DNA of 37,879 bases from a virus. The DNA lies in the IMG/VR virus record IMGVR_UViG_3300027906_000057, positions 1-37,879 of that record; one strand, 5' to 3'. Shown here in pieces: positions 1-8,700 of the stretch. Within the stretch, counting starts at the first letter, position 1, and each line of letters starts with the position of its first letter. The position numbers and the translations under genes were made by a program. The notes under the pieces were generated by a model that worked only from the letters and a program-made list of their open reading frames with translations, had not been told where the DNA came from and ran no database searches.

Positions 1-153
1 ATTCTCATAATTCTGTTGTTGTTTTAATTCTTCTAAATACTTACACCCCAGAATCGACAGGGGCCGGAGCAAATTTAACCATTGCGAAAAGGATAAGAGA
101 TTTATACAACCGTCAAACAGTTTCTAGCGTAATCTTTGATGCACCTGTTGGGC
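1..153. repeat. Terminal redundancy, left copy
   Basis: Bases 1-153 match 37727-37879 with two substitutions, near positions 22 (T against G) and 144 (C against A). Both copies lie inside the tail terminator gene and keep it open. The simplest reading is a circular or circularly permuted genome cut at an arbitrary point, with the same stretch read twice. The mismatches suggest two template molecules or read errors rather than a true biological direct terminal repeat. Confidence 0.9.
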
Positions 154-233
154 CTGAAACATTAACGGGTAGCCCTGATGGTTTTTATCAAACACAGATT
201 AGAATAACTTTTGAGATATTTGAAAATCTTTAA
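1..233 (+). CDS. Tail terminator (gpU-like), 3' part
   Basis: C-terminal part of the gene that begins at 37543. Codons read in the frame that ends in TAA at 231-233, and the protein ends FEIFENL. Joined across the window ends the product is about 150 residues, starting MAAVDLNTIRSTIEARL. Position after an HK97 gp10-like neck gene and before the tail tube is where siphoviruses keep the tail terminator or completion protein, which caps the tube and joins it to the head. The function is therefore inferred from position and size, not from a motif. The 153-base overlap encodes residues that differ at two positions between the two copies (V/G and P/T). Confidence 0.6.
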   Translation, partial: SHNSVVVLILLNTYTPESTGAGANLTIAKRIRDLYNRQTVSSVIFDAPVGPETLTGSPDGFYQTQIRITFEIFENL

Positions 234-235
234 TC

Positions 236-379
236 ATGGAATTTACAGAAGAAATGCTTGACGCAATCGAAGCGGTAAAGGGGCGTAGAGATCCAGCTTA
301 TTGGGATCCTCGTTGTAGGAGATACATGGAAAAAAACAAAACAGCAGTTAAAAATGTAAAAGATACTAAAAAAGGTTAA
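236..379 (+). CDS. Small hypothetical protein (47 aa)
   Basis: Begins MEFTEEMLDAIEAVKGRRDP and ends with a lysine-rich tail (KNVKDTKKG). It starts two bases after the stop of the tail terminator gene and sits directly before the tail tube gene, so it is probably co-transcribed with both. No family is recognised. There is no membrane segment or signal peptide. The basic C-terminus and acidic N-terminus suggest a small soluble adaptor, but that is only a description. Its reading frame is intact and fills the gap between two sure genes, which is the main reason to call it. Confidence 0.55.
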   Translation: MEFTEEMLDAIEAVKGRRDPAYWDPRCRRYMEKNKTAVKNVKDTKKG

Positions 380-386
380 TATACCT

Positions 387-408
387 GTAATAACTTTTTT
401 TTATTCTC
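387..408 (+). promoter_or_regulatory. Leader shared with the capsid gene
   Basis: The bases before the tail tube start run GTAATAAC, a T-run, then TATTCTC directly before ATG. The major capsid gene has the same plan at 34416-34444: GTAAATAAATCAA, a T-run, CGTATTCTCC, ATG. Neither has a Shine-Dalgarno sequence. These two genes encode the most abundant proteins of the particle, so a shared translational or transcriptional signal is plausible (inference). Confidence 0.45.
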
Positions 409-831
409 ATGGCCGCGATTAAAGGTGATGTTGGTAAAATCATGTTTGAAAATGCTGGCGGTACTGAGGCCGATGTTGCAGCAACTAGATCATGGTCTTT
501 ATCCGTCACTAAAGATACCCACGAAACAACAAAGCAAGGTGATACATCTAAAACATTTATCGGTGGCTTAATTTCTGGTGAGGGTTCAGCAGAGCTTTTA
601 TATGATCCAGGCGAAAGTGGTGCAGGTTACACAACTTTTATTAATGATGTTTTAACAACAGGCGACGCAGGTGATGCTTTGTTTGAGTTGTTCCCAGACT
701 CATCAACTTCAGCCAAGAAGATTGGTTTTGCTGGCATTATCACAGGTGCAGTTTACGGTGCAAAGCTTGGTGAGACTCAAATTATTGATGTTTCATTTGT
801 TACCACTGGTGCAATTACATCTGCTATTTAA
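409..831 (+). CDS. Major tail tube protein
   Basis: A 140-residue protein of the phage tail tube (gpV/TP901-1-like) class, whose hexameric rings stack to form the tail tube. It is rich in Gly, Thr, Ser and beta-branched residues with a pattern typical of this fold: it opens MAAIKGDVGKIMFEN and ends with IIDVSFVTTGAITSAI. It has no cysteine and no signal peptide. Position agrees: tail terminator upstream, G/GT chaperone pair and tape measure downstream. The start ATG lacks a Shine-Dalgarno site but has the T-rich TATTCTC leader shared with the capsid gene. Family assignment rests on size, order and sequence character. Confidence 0.85.
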   Translation: MAAIKGDVGKIMFENAGGTEADVAATRSWSLSVTKDTHETTKQGDTSKTFIGGLISGEGSAELLYDPGESGAGYTTFINDVLTTGDAGDALFELFPDSSTSAKKIGFAGIITGAVYGAKLGETQIIDVSFVTTGAITSAI

Positions 832-858
832 TAGCATTAAATAAACAACCCCTAAACC

Positions 859-1212
859 ATGGCAACTAAAAGAACAGTAAATCTAATCACTGAGGCTTTC
901 AGTGATGAAATGTCTAGTCGTCGGAAATACGAGTTAAAGAATAGAAACGGTAAGAAAATTGTTGATTTATATTTCCCTCCATTAACAAGGCACTATAGGC
1001 AACGGGCGCAAGCATCAGCAGGAACAGATGAAGCTTTAACGGTATCAACCCAATTACTTTGCCAGATGGCAGAGCTAGAAGATGGAACAAAAGCTTTTGC
1101 TAATGCTGATGCTCCAAATTTACAAAGAGAATTACCTGAAAATGTATTAAATGAAATTGAGTTATTTTTGTTTGATGTTCAAATTGATTTAGATACAGCA
1201 AAAAAAAGTTAA
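859..1212 (+). CDS. Tail assembly chaperone (gpG-like)
   Basis: A 117-residue product in the position of lambda gene G, between the tail tube and tape measure genes. Such proteins coat the tape measure during tail assembly and are absent from the virion. It starts MATKRTVNLITEAFSDEM and ends LDTAKKS. The last codons GCA AAA AAA AGT TAA hold a slippery heptamer, and the -1 frame stays open for a further 59 codons, giving the G-T form. The start follows an AACCCC leader seven bases before ATG, with no Shine-Dalgarno sequence. The identification by position and frameshift is strong although the sequence itself is divergent. Confidence 0.85.
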   Translation: MATKRTVNLITEAFSDEMSSRRKYELKNRNGKKIVDLYFPPLTRHYRQRAQASAGTDEALTVSTQLLCQMAELEDGTKAFANADAPNLQRELPENVLNEIELFLFDVQIDLDTAKKS

Positions 1213-1385
1213 AGGGGAATAATTGGCTTTACTTTGAATTTTTCCTAGCAACAGAATTAGGCCAAACGGTTAGTATTCTTAGGTCATCAATGACTGAGGA
1301 GGAACTTATTTATTTTGCTGCTTATTACGAGATAAAAGCGGAAGAAGAAAAAAGAGCAGCTAATCGAAGCAAAAGGAGCTTATGA
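859..1385 (+). CDS. G-T fusion made by -1 frameshift
   Basis: Ribosomes that slip back one base at 1200-1206 read on as K-L-K-G-N-N-W-L-Y-F-E-F-F and stop at TGA 1383-1385, giving about 175 residues. The extension contains TEEELIYFAAYYEIKAEEEK, an acidic helical segment typical of lambda GT-like extensions that bind the tail tube protein while the G part binds the tape measure. The extension has no good start of its own. The design (short G, minor longer GT from a poly-A slip) is known from lambda and is widely conserved. Efficiency cannot be read from sequence. Confidence 0.85.
1200..1206 (+). other. Slippery heptamer A AAA AAA
   Basis: In the zero frame the codons are GCA AAA AAA AGT TAA. 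The seven bases A-AAA-AAA fit the X-XXY-YYZ rule for -1 slippage, and the zero-frame stop lies only one codon further. The -1 frame is open up to 1385. Confidence 0.85.
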
Positions 1386-1417
1386 GGTTAAACTATATAA
1401 AAAGGTTTGTATAAGTA

Positions 1418-3481
1418 GTGGCCCAGTCAAATGTAAAACTTACGGTTGATGCAAGAGGGGCAATATCTGCTTTAAACAATACGTCTTTAGCTACAAATAA
1501 ATTATCAACAGCAGCGAAAGGGACAACAGCATCTTTAGTTGGGATGTCAACGGCAGCGAAAAGTTTGGGAGCTTCATTAGCGGCGACTATGGGGCCAATT
1601 ATTGCTTTAGGTGCTGCTTTTTCAACTGTTAATAGTGCGTTGAGGGCTTTTTCAGATAGAGAAAGGGACCTAAGTATTCTTAGGCAGGGTTTAGAAAATC
1701 TAGGTGAAGGAACTGCTTCTTTAAATAAATTGCAAGAGGCTGCAAGTAAATTAGGAGACCAGACTTTATTCAATCAGGAAGAATTTACAAGAGGTTTTAA
1801 TTTGTTAACAAGTTTTAGAAAAATAGGAGTTGATTCTTATGAACGAGTAGCTCAAGCGGCTGCTGATGTTGCTCAACTTAACCAAGTAGACGTAAAAACT
1901 TCTTTTATGCAATTAGCGAAAGCATTAGAAGATCCAGAAAGGAATTTATCTGCATTAAATCGTTCTGGTATTTCTTTTACTAAGACTCAAACAGAAATGA
2001 TAAAGACATTGATGAAAGCCAATAAAACTGGTGAAGCTCATTCCCTGATCTTAGATATTGTTGGAAATGCTTATAACAAAACGGCTCAAGCGGCTGCAAA
2101 AGGTTTTGCTGGACAGGTTGATTCTTTAGGCGAGGCTTGGCGTGATTTTGGCGAAGCTTTAGGTAAAGCGGTTCTTCCTGTTTTAAGTCCAGTTGTTCAA
2201 GGGATGACAGATTTACTTAAGTTTCTTACCTCGGCTGGAGGCAAAGCAGCAGCGATTATTGCAGGTATCACTTTAGCTGTTAAAGGTTTATCTGTTGCAT
2301 TGCCTCTTTTACAAGCTCAGTTTAATGCAATAAAAGTTTCAGCACAAATTGCAACAGGTCAATTAGTTGCCACGAAAGCAACACTTGATGCAACTGCTGC
2401 TGGATTTGCTACTGCTACTGCTGCTGCTACTGCTTTTAAAATTGCTTTAGCAAAAACAGGAATTGGATTAGCTGTTATAGCTTTGGGTTATTTCGTAGCT
2501 AAAATTATTGAAGCTAGTGATGAACAAAAAAGATTTAATCAAATATTAGAGGAAGGTAGTGCTGCAACTGTAATTAAAGAAATAGAAAAAGTTACAGAAA
2601 CAATAGATAAGCTTGAGAAAAAAATTGCAAAAATAAGAGAAGCAAATGGTGAGGGCTTTTTATTAATAGATGGGACTGAGGAGTTTACAGAGCAATTAAA
2701 TACAGCAAATAAACAGTTAGACCAATTAAATGAAAGGCTTGTCATTGCTCAAGGAATAGAACTTTGGAAAGAATTTGACAAAACAAACAAAGAAATTAAA
2801 GCTCAAAACGCCGAATTAGAAAAAAGCATTGAAAGAGCCAAGTTAGGAACAGAAGAAGAGAAAAAAGCTTTTGATCTTAAAAGGAAAAGTGTTGAGTTAA
2901 TAGAAAAATATGGAGAAAAGTCGGCAGCTCCATTAATTGCAAGTTTAAAAGAAAAACAAGCACACGAAGAAACTCTTGAATTGATCAAGAAGAAACAAAC
3001 AGCAGCAGAAGAATTAAAAGAAGCGTTTAAACAAGTTGGTGATTCTATTTCAACCAACATCAGAGATAACTTAGTTGAAGCAATAAAAGGAACGAAATCA
3101 TTAGGAGACATGGCAAGAAATATTATTAATGATCTTGCTGATTCATTGATTAGGTTAGGTGTCACTCAAGCCTTGAAGTCAGGAGGTGGTAGTTTCTTCT
3201 CAGGATTAAGCTTTGCAAATGGTGGTAGTCCTCCTGTAGGAAAAGCTTCACTTGTAGGGGAGCGGGGGCCTGAATTATTCGTTCCTAATACTGCTGGAAC
3301 TATTATTCCTAATAATCAGATAAGCGGTGGAGGTTCAACAAATATAGTTATAAATGTAGATGCTTCGGGCTCCTCTGTTGAAGGTGATTCAGGGAAAGCA
3401 GAAGAGTTAGGAATTATGTTTGGTGAAGGAGTTAGATCTGTACTTATTGATGAGCTACGACCTGGAGGACTTCTAGTATAA
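1418..3481 (+). CDS. Tail tape measure protein
   Basis: A 687-residue protein that sets tail length and passes into the host at infection. The start is GTG (residues MAQSNVKLTVDARGA); no better ATG lies upstream in frame. Hydrophobic stretches near residues 277-300 and 347-365 are followed by long charged helices or coiled coil to about 545, then a Gly/Ser/Pro-rich region with GERGPELFVPNTAG and a C-terminal tail GDSGKAEELG...RPGGLLV. Using the rule of about 0.15 nm per residue, the tail would be near 100 nm. The last 35 codons are repeated at the end of the regulator at 25020-25310. Its stop overlaps the next start (TAATG). Confidence 0.93.
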   Translation: MAQSNVKLTVDARGAISALNNTSLATNKLSTAAKGTTASLVGMSTAAKSLGASLAATMGPIIALGAAFSTVNSALRAFSDRERDLSILRQGLENLGEGTASLNKLQEAASKLGDQTLFNQEEFTRGFNLLTSFRKIGVDSYERVAQAAADVAQLNQVDVKTSFMQLAKALEDPERNLSALNRSGISFTKTQTEMIKTLMKANKTGEAHSLILDIVGNAYNKTAQAAAKGFAGQVDSLGEAWRDFGEALGKAVLPVLSPVVQGMTDLLKFLTSAGGKAAAIIAGITLAVKGLSVALPLLQAQFNAIKVSAQIATGQLVATKATLDATAAGFATATAAATAFKIALAKTGIGLAVIALGYFVAKIIEASDEQKRFNQILEEGSAATVIKEIEKVTETIDKLEKKIAKIREANGEGFLLIDGTEEFTEQLNTANKQLDQLNERLVIAQGIELWKEFDKTNKEIKAQNAELEKSIERAKLGTEEEKKAFDLKRKSVELIEKYGEKSAAPLIASLKEKQAHEETLELIKKKQTAAEELKEAFKQVGDSISTNIRDNLVEAIKGTKSLGDMARNIINDLADSLIRLGVTQALKSGGGSFFSGLSFANGGSPPVGKASLVGERGPELFVPNTAGTIIPNNQISGGGSTNIVINVDASGSSVEGDSGKAEELGIMFGEGVRSVLIDELRPGGLLV

Positions 3482-3494
3482 TGGCAACTTTTCC
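3377..3494 (+). repeat. Copy 1 of dispersed tape-measure-end repeat
   Basis: These 118 bases line up without gaps with 25206-25323. The first 35 and last 36 bases each differ at one position, while the middle 47 are strongly diverged in DNA yet keep the frame and length. The unit covers the tape measure C-terminus, its stop codon and the first five codons of the next gene. Confidence 0.9.
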
Positions 3495-3828
3495 CTCAAT
3501 TAGTCCCACTTATGGGACACAAAAAAGATCAAAACCAACTAATCGTGTTGTTCGTTTCGCGGATGGATACGAACATCGGATTTTATTTGGATTAGACGCC
3601 CATACAAATCCAAAGGCTTATTCATTAACTTTTAAAGTTTCTAAAACAGATGCAGATACAATTTCAAACTTTTTAGATGCAAGAGCTTTAGATCAAGCAA
3701 GTTTTGACTTTACTCCTCCAGGTGAAGATTCTTCTTCTAAGTTTGTTTGCGAGGCATGGAACAAATCTATTCCTTATCTAAATAGGGCAACAATCACAGC
3801 AACTTTTAGGGAAGTATTTGAGCCATGA
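3481..3828 (+). CDS. Minor tail protein, lambda M-like
   Basis: A 115-residue protein of the Phage_min_tail (lambda gpM) family, part of the tail tip assembled below the tape measure. The sequence shows the family pattern: an N-terminal beta segment, then RVVRFADGYEHRILFGLD, a middle with LDARALDQASFDFTPPGE, and a C-terminal strand RATITATFREVFEP. The start ATG overlaps the tape measure stop by one base, and GGAGG lies about 13 bases upstream inside the tape measure gene. The order M-L-K-I-J that follows matches lambda exactly. Confidence 0.88.
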   Translation: MATFPSISPTYGTQKRSKPTNRVVRFADGYEHRILFGLDAHTNPKAYSLTFKVSKTDADTISNFLDARALDQASFDFTPPGEDSSSKFVCEAWNKSIPYLNRATITATFREVFEP

Positions 3829-4472
3829 GTTTAGATCCAATTATTAGTGATCTACAGAAGATTAATCCTTCTCCAATTATTGAATTATTTGAACTTGAAT
3901 TAGATCCAACATTGCATGGTAGTCAAACAACCATGACATATAGATTTCATGCAGGTAGTAATTTAGATTTGAATGGAGACGTTGTTTGGCAAGGAAACAC
4001 TTTTTCAAGATACCCAGTAGAGGCGAGTGGGTTCGCTTCTAAAAAAGGGCAACCTCCTAGACCACAAATAACAATTAGCAATGCTTTATCTTTGATTAGT
4101 GCTGTGATGTTAGAGGTTAATTTAATAACTGCTGGTAATGATTTAACAGGTGCAAAGGTAACAAGAATTAGAACATTAGCTAAGTTTTTGGATGAAACTA
4201 ATTTTGTATCTAATGGTCTTTTTATTCAAGAGAACTCAACAGATTTTATTGCTTTAGAAGATAGTGATTTATTTGCACAAGAATCTGTTAGCCCTGGAAC
4301 TCCTGCTAATAATGAATTTACACGGGTAATATATTATATAGATAGAAAAGCTGCTGAGAATAGAGATTTCGTTACTTTTGAGCTTGCAACTGTTAGTGAT
4401 TTACCAGGCATTAGATTACCTAAGAGACAATGTACTAGAGATTTATTCCCTTCTATTGGTACGTTTATCTAA
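3825..4472 (+). CDS. Minor tail protein, lambda L-like
   Basis: A 215-residue tail tip protein of the gpL family, placed between M and K. It begins MSLDPIISDLQKINPSPIIELFELELD, which matches the usual gpL opening, and contains a beta-rich middle with YPVEASGFASKKGQPPRPQITISN. The C-terminus has a single cysteine in LPKRQCTRDLF, whereas lambda L carries several cysteines that bind an iron-sulfur cluster, so that cluster is probably absent here (inference). The start overlaps the M stop by four bases (ATGA), and its own stop overlaps the K start. Confidence 0.87.
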   Translation: MSLDPIISDLQKINPSPIIELFELELDPTLHGSQTTMTYRFHAGSNLDLNGDVVWQGNTFSRYPVEASGFASKKGQPPRPQITISNALSLISAVMLEVNLITAGNDLTGAKVTRIRTLAKFLDETNFVSNGLFIQENSTDFIALEDSDLFAQESVSPGTPANNEFTRVIYYIDRKAAENRDFVTFELATVSDLPGIRLPKRQCTRDLFPSIGTFI

Positions 4473-5179
4473 TGGGTTGGAGAGTTAAAGCATTAGAACA
4501 CGCTAAAAAAGAAGATCCAAAAGAGTCTGTTGGTTTGTTGTTAAATATTAAGGGTAAAAAAAAATATTATCCTTGTCATAATTTATCAACTTATTCTCAT
4601 CAATGTTTTATTTTAGACCCAAAAGATTATGTTAAAGCCGATAGTTTAGGTCAAATCGTTAGTGTGATTCATTCACATCCAACTACTCCAGCCGTTGCAA
4701 GTGAAGCAGATAAAGTTAGTTGTGAAGCGGGTAGTCTGCCTTGGCATATTGTTAATCCAAAAACAGAACAATGGGGCTATTACGAACCAACAGGGTATAA
4801 ACCAGCGTTAAAGGGTAGACCGTGGTGTTGGGGCGTAACTGATTGCTGGAGTTTAGTCAGAGATTGGTATTTAGAGGAAAAGGGTATTATTTTGATGGAC
4901 TGGGAAAGACCTATTACACCTGAAGAGTTCTTAGAAAAACCTATGTTTGAAGAATGTGCAGAAGCAACAGGGTTTCGTTTATTAAAACCAGAAGAGAAAT
5001 TAGAAAATGGTGATCTTTTATTTATGTCAATTATGGGTAAGGGTTTAAACCATGTTGCAATCTTTTTAAATGGGGAAGTTTTACATCACTTAGCAGATCG
5101 ATTAAGCTGTCAGGAACCATACTCGGAATGGTTGCTAAAATGTACGGGAGGTAGGTATCGGTATGTTGAAAACAATTAA
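4472..5179 (+). CDS. Tail tip protein K: JAMM peptidase plus NlpC/P60
   Basis: A 235-residue lambda K-like protein with two catalytic domains. The N-terminal JAB/JAMM metallopeptidase has E18 and the exact zinc motif H67-S-H69 followed ten residues later by D80. The C-terminal NlpC/P60 peptidase has the Cys in GVTDCWSL (C125), His in NHVAIF (H194) and a third polar residue near HHLADR (205-206). Such proteins probably trim the tail tip and cut peptidoglycan crosslinks during entry. Both active sites look intact. The gene overlaps L by one base and I by 17 bases. It is the only recognisable cell-wall enzyme in the window. Confidence 0.93.
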   Translation: MGWRVKALEHAKKEDPKESVGLLLNIKGKKKYYPCHNLSTYSHQCFILDPKDYVKADSLGQIVSVIHSHPTTPAVASEADKVSCEAGSLPWHIVNPKTEQWGYYEPTGYKPALKGRPWCWGVTDCWSLVRDWYLEEKGIILMDWERPITPEEFLEKPMFEECAEATGFRLLKPEEKLENGDLLFMSIMGKGLNHVAIFLNGEVLHHLADRLSCQEPYSEWLLKCTGGRYRYVENN

Positions 5180-5768
5180 ATTGTATGGTGATCTAAGAGA
5201 GATTACAGGGCATAGCGAATTAGATGCTCACGTCAACAGTGTTGGAGATTGCATTAGATTTTTATTTATGAATTGGCCTCAATTAGAGGTTCACATGAAT
5301 ACAAGAAATTACCAAGTTTTAACAGATGGGACGGATATAGGAGAAGAAGAAATTCATTATCCAGTAGCAGAAGAGATAAAAATTGTTCCTGTAATTGCTG
5401 GTGCTGGAGGAGGTGCCGGAAAGATGCTTGCGGGTGCTGCTTTGATTGGTATTGCTATTGCAGCCCCAGGGGCAGGTATAGGAGTTAAGGGCGCATTAGG
5501 TTTTGGCTCTTTTGGTGGTAGTGCTATGTTTGCGGCTGCTGGAAATATTGGTATTGGTCTTGCATTGACTGGAGTATCAGAACTTTTGTTTCCTTTACCA
5601 AAACCTGAAAAGTTTGAAAACGATCAAGATCCACGGATCTCTTTTGACTTTGGTGGAACGCCAAATACATCCAGAGCAGGGACAACGCATCCAATTGTGT
5701 ATGGAGAAATATTTACAGGCTCTACTGTTATTAGTATGAACTTAACGACTGACCAAGTGACAGGATGA
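5163..5768 (+). CDS. Tail assembly protein I
   Basis: A 201-residue lambda I-like protein. Its first 70 residues (MLKTIKLYGDLREITGHSEL) resemble the ubiquitin-like N-terminal part of this family, followed by a glycine/alanine-rich hydrophobic segment around residues 78-140 (GAGGGAGKMLAGAALIGIAIAAPG and similar), also typical. A strong Shine-Dalgarno sequence (GGGAGG) lies within the end of K. The C-terminal part GTPNTSRAGTTHPIVYGEIF is the usual bridge to J. It works with J at tail tip assembly in lambda. The stop overlaps the J start by four bases. Confidence 0.85.
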   Translation: MLKTIKLYGDLREITGHSELDAHVNSVGDCIRFLFMNWPQLEVHMNTRNYQVLTDGTDIGEEEIHYPVAEEIKIVPVIAGAGGGAGKMLAGAALIGIAIAAPGAGIGVKGALGFGSFGGSAMFAAAGNIGIGLALTGVSELLFPLPKPEKFENDQDPRISFDFGGTPNTSRAGTTHPIVYGEIFTGSTVISMNLTTDQVTG

Positions 5769-8700
5769 CGAAAGTAATAAGAGGATCCGGGGGTGGAAGA
5801 CCATCATCTCCTCCTAAACCAACACGCGCTCCTGATACTTTAAATAGCAGGGCGTTTGTAACGATTCTAGATTTAATTAGTGAAGGTGAAATAGAAGGAT
5901 GGGCAACAGCTTCTAAAGAAGGAAGAACAAAAGGTACAAGTGCTTATAATACTGCTGCGTTAAAAGATATTTATTTAGACAACACTCCTATTCTTCAACC
6001 AGGAGCAGATTCAACCAATCCTCAATCAACAGATTATAACTATCAAGATGTAACTTTTATTCCTCGTTTTGGAACAGATAATCAAACATACATACCAGGG
6101 ATAGAACAGTCATCAAGTCCTATTTCTGGTTTCCCAAAGCCATGTACTGTTGCAAACGGTGGAGTGACTCAACAGATAACAGCAACAACTGTTGATGCTA
6201 TTCGAGTTACAATTAATTTTCCACAATTACAAGAGGCAAAAGATAACGGTGACTTATTAGGTGCAAGCGTTCAACTAAAAATACAAGTTCAATACAATTC
6301 AGGTGGTTTTTCTGATGTTATTTCTGACACAATTACAGGTCGTACCAGTGATTCATATTCAAAAGATTACAGAGTAACGATTGATGGTGATTTTCCTGTT
6401 GATATAAAAGTTATTCGATTAACGGCTGATAGTACAAGTGCATCATTAGCTAATGCTTTCAATGTGTTAGCGATGCAAGAGCTAGTAGACGATCATCAAG
6501 CTTACCCGAATAGTGCTTATGCCGCTTTAACTCTTGATAGCAAAATTTTAAGTAATATTCCAGATAGAAAACATAGAACAAGAGGTGAAGAAATAAGGAT
6601 TCCAGGTGCAGGTGCAAATGGCTCTGGTACTCCTACTGTTGATATTGCGACAGGAAGAATCATATATCCAGATGGTTATATATTTAATGGCACTATGGCA
6701 GCAGCTCAGTGGTGTTCATGCCCTGCAATGGAGTTACTTGATCTTATTACAACTATCAGATATGGTCTAGGAGATCATATAAATGATAGTAATGTAGATT
6801 TATTTAGTTTTGTTGATGCTTCTAAATTTGCTAATACATTAGTTGATGATGGTTTTGGAGGACAGGAAGCAAGATTCAGTTGCAATGTAAATCTCGCATC
6901 AGCAGAGGAGTCTCACAATGTTATTAATAAATTCTGTGGATCAATGCGTTGTATGTGGTTTTGGAGTGGTGGAAAAATTACTCTTGCAATTGATAAACCG
7001 ACAGACGCAAGCTTTTTATTCAGTTTGGCCAATGTAACGGAAGAAGGCTTTTCTTATTCTGGATCATCGTTAAAAACAAGACATTCTGTAGTAGCTGTTA
7101 GTTATTACAATATGGATTCAAGAGAAATAGATTATGAGGTTGTAGAAAATAGCGTCGCAAAGGCTAAACTAGGAGTTGTTAAGAAAGATGTTCGGGCTTT
7201 TGGTTGCACAAGCCGTGGCCAGGCTCAAAGGTTAGGGAAAGCAATACTTTTTGCCGAGCAGAATGAATCGGAGGTCGTTACTTTTACTACCTCTGTAGAT
7301 GCTGGAGTAACTATTAGGACTGGTGCTGTTATAGATATAAATGATCCAGTTCGTAGTGGTGCTAGACGGTCTGGGCGTATAAATGCTGCAACTACAACTG
7401 CTATTACTGTTGATGATACACAAGATTTATCAACATTTGGTGGAGCAAATCAAAAATGTAGTGTTCAAATGCCTAATAATTCTGTAGAAACAAAAAATGT
7501 TTTAAGTGTCACAAATGGCGTAATTAATTTAGATTCTGCTTTATCAGAAGTACCCAATGTAAACGCAATATGGTTTTTATTTAGTGACACAATCGAAGCT
7601 CAAAAGTTTAGAGTCATAACAGTAGAAGAAGCGAATGGTATTAATTATAAAATCACAGCCTTATCTTATAAACCTAATAAATACGCAAATATAGAAGAAG
7701 GGTTAGCGTTACCTGCAAGAAATGTTTCGATTTTAAATCAACCTGCATCTCCTCCAACTTCTATCAGCTTTGAAGAAAAAACTGTTGTTAGAAATGGTGT
7801 TGCAATTTCTAGGTTGTTTGCGACATGGGTTCCTGTTAATGGTGTTAATCAATATTTAGTTCAATACCGTTTCGCTAATGGTAATTATGAAAGTCAAGTT
7901 GTTTTTAGACCAGATATACAAATAGATAATAGTGAATCTGGAACTTATGAATTTAAAATATTTTCTTTTAATGCCTTATTAGAAACTTCTTCTACTTCTT
8001 TGGACGCAACTTTTAATGCAGAAGGTAAAACAGATTTACCAGCCGATGTTGCAAATTTAACAGCCGAGCCAGTTGGTGATCATTTGATGAGATTGAGATG
8101 GGATAAATCAACCGATGCTGATGTTTTGCATGGAGGAAGAGTCTATGTCAGACACTCTAATAAGACTGATGGCTCTGGTACGTTTGCAGGTTCAGTTGAT
8201 CTTGTTCAGGCACTAGCAGGAAACACTTCAGAAGCGACTGTGCCAGCGTTAGAAGGCGAGTACATTTTAAAATTCCAAGATGATGGAGGACGTTTTTCAT
8301 CAGGGGAAACAAGCATTATTATTGATCTTCCAGATGTAGGTCAAGAGTTAGCAGTCTTAACTAAGAGAGAAGATTTATTAGGGACACCTTTTAGTGGAAG
8401 TAAGACGAATGTGACTTTTACAGGAGGAGCTTTACAGCTAACAGATCCAGCAGCGAATCAAACAGGAACTTATGAATTTGCAGATACTTTGGATTTAGGT
8501 GGAGTCTTTACTCTGACTTTAAAAAGACATATTCAAAGTTTAGGTGTTCTAGTTGGAAACAATATTGATTCTTGGGCTGATATAGATAGTGTTTCAAATT
8601 TCGATGGAGATCCAGCAAACGATACTGATTGCCAAGTCTATGTAAAAACAAGTACTGATGCTTCAAGTTATGGTTCGTTTAATGTCTTTGCGAACGGTGA

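Noticed and set aside
1393-1773. Open frame of 126 codons on the minus strand inside the tape measure gene
   Set aside because: Antisense to a clear tape measure protein, with no leader or family match; a by-product of base composition.
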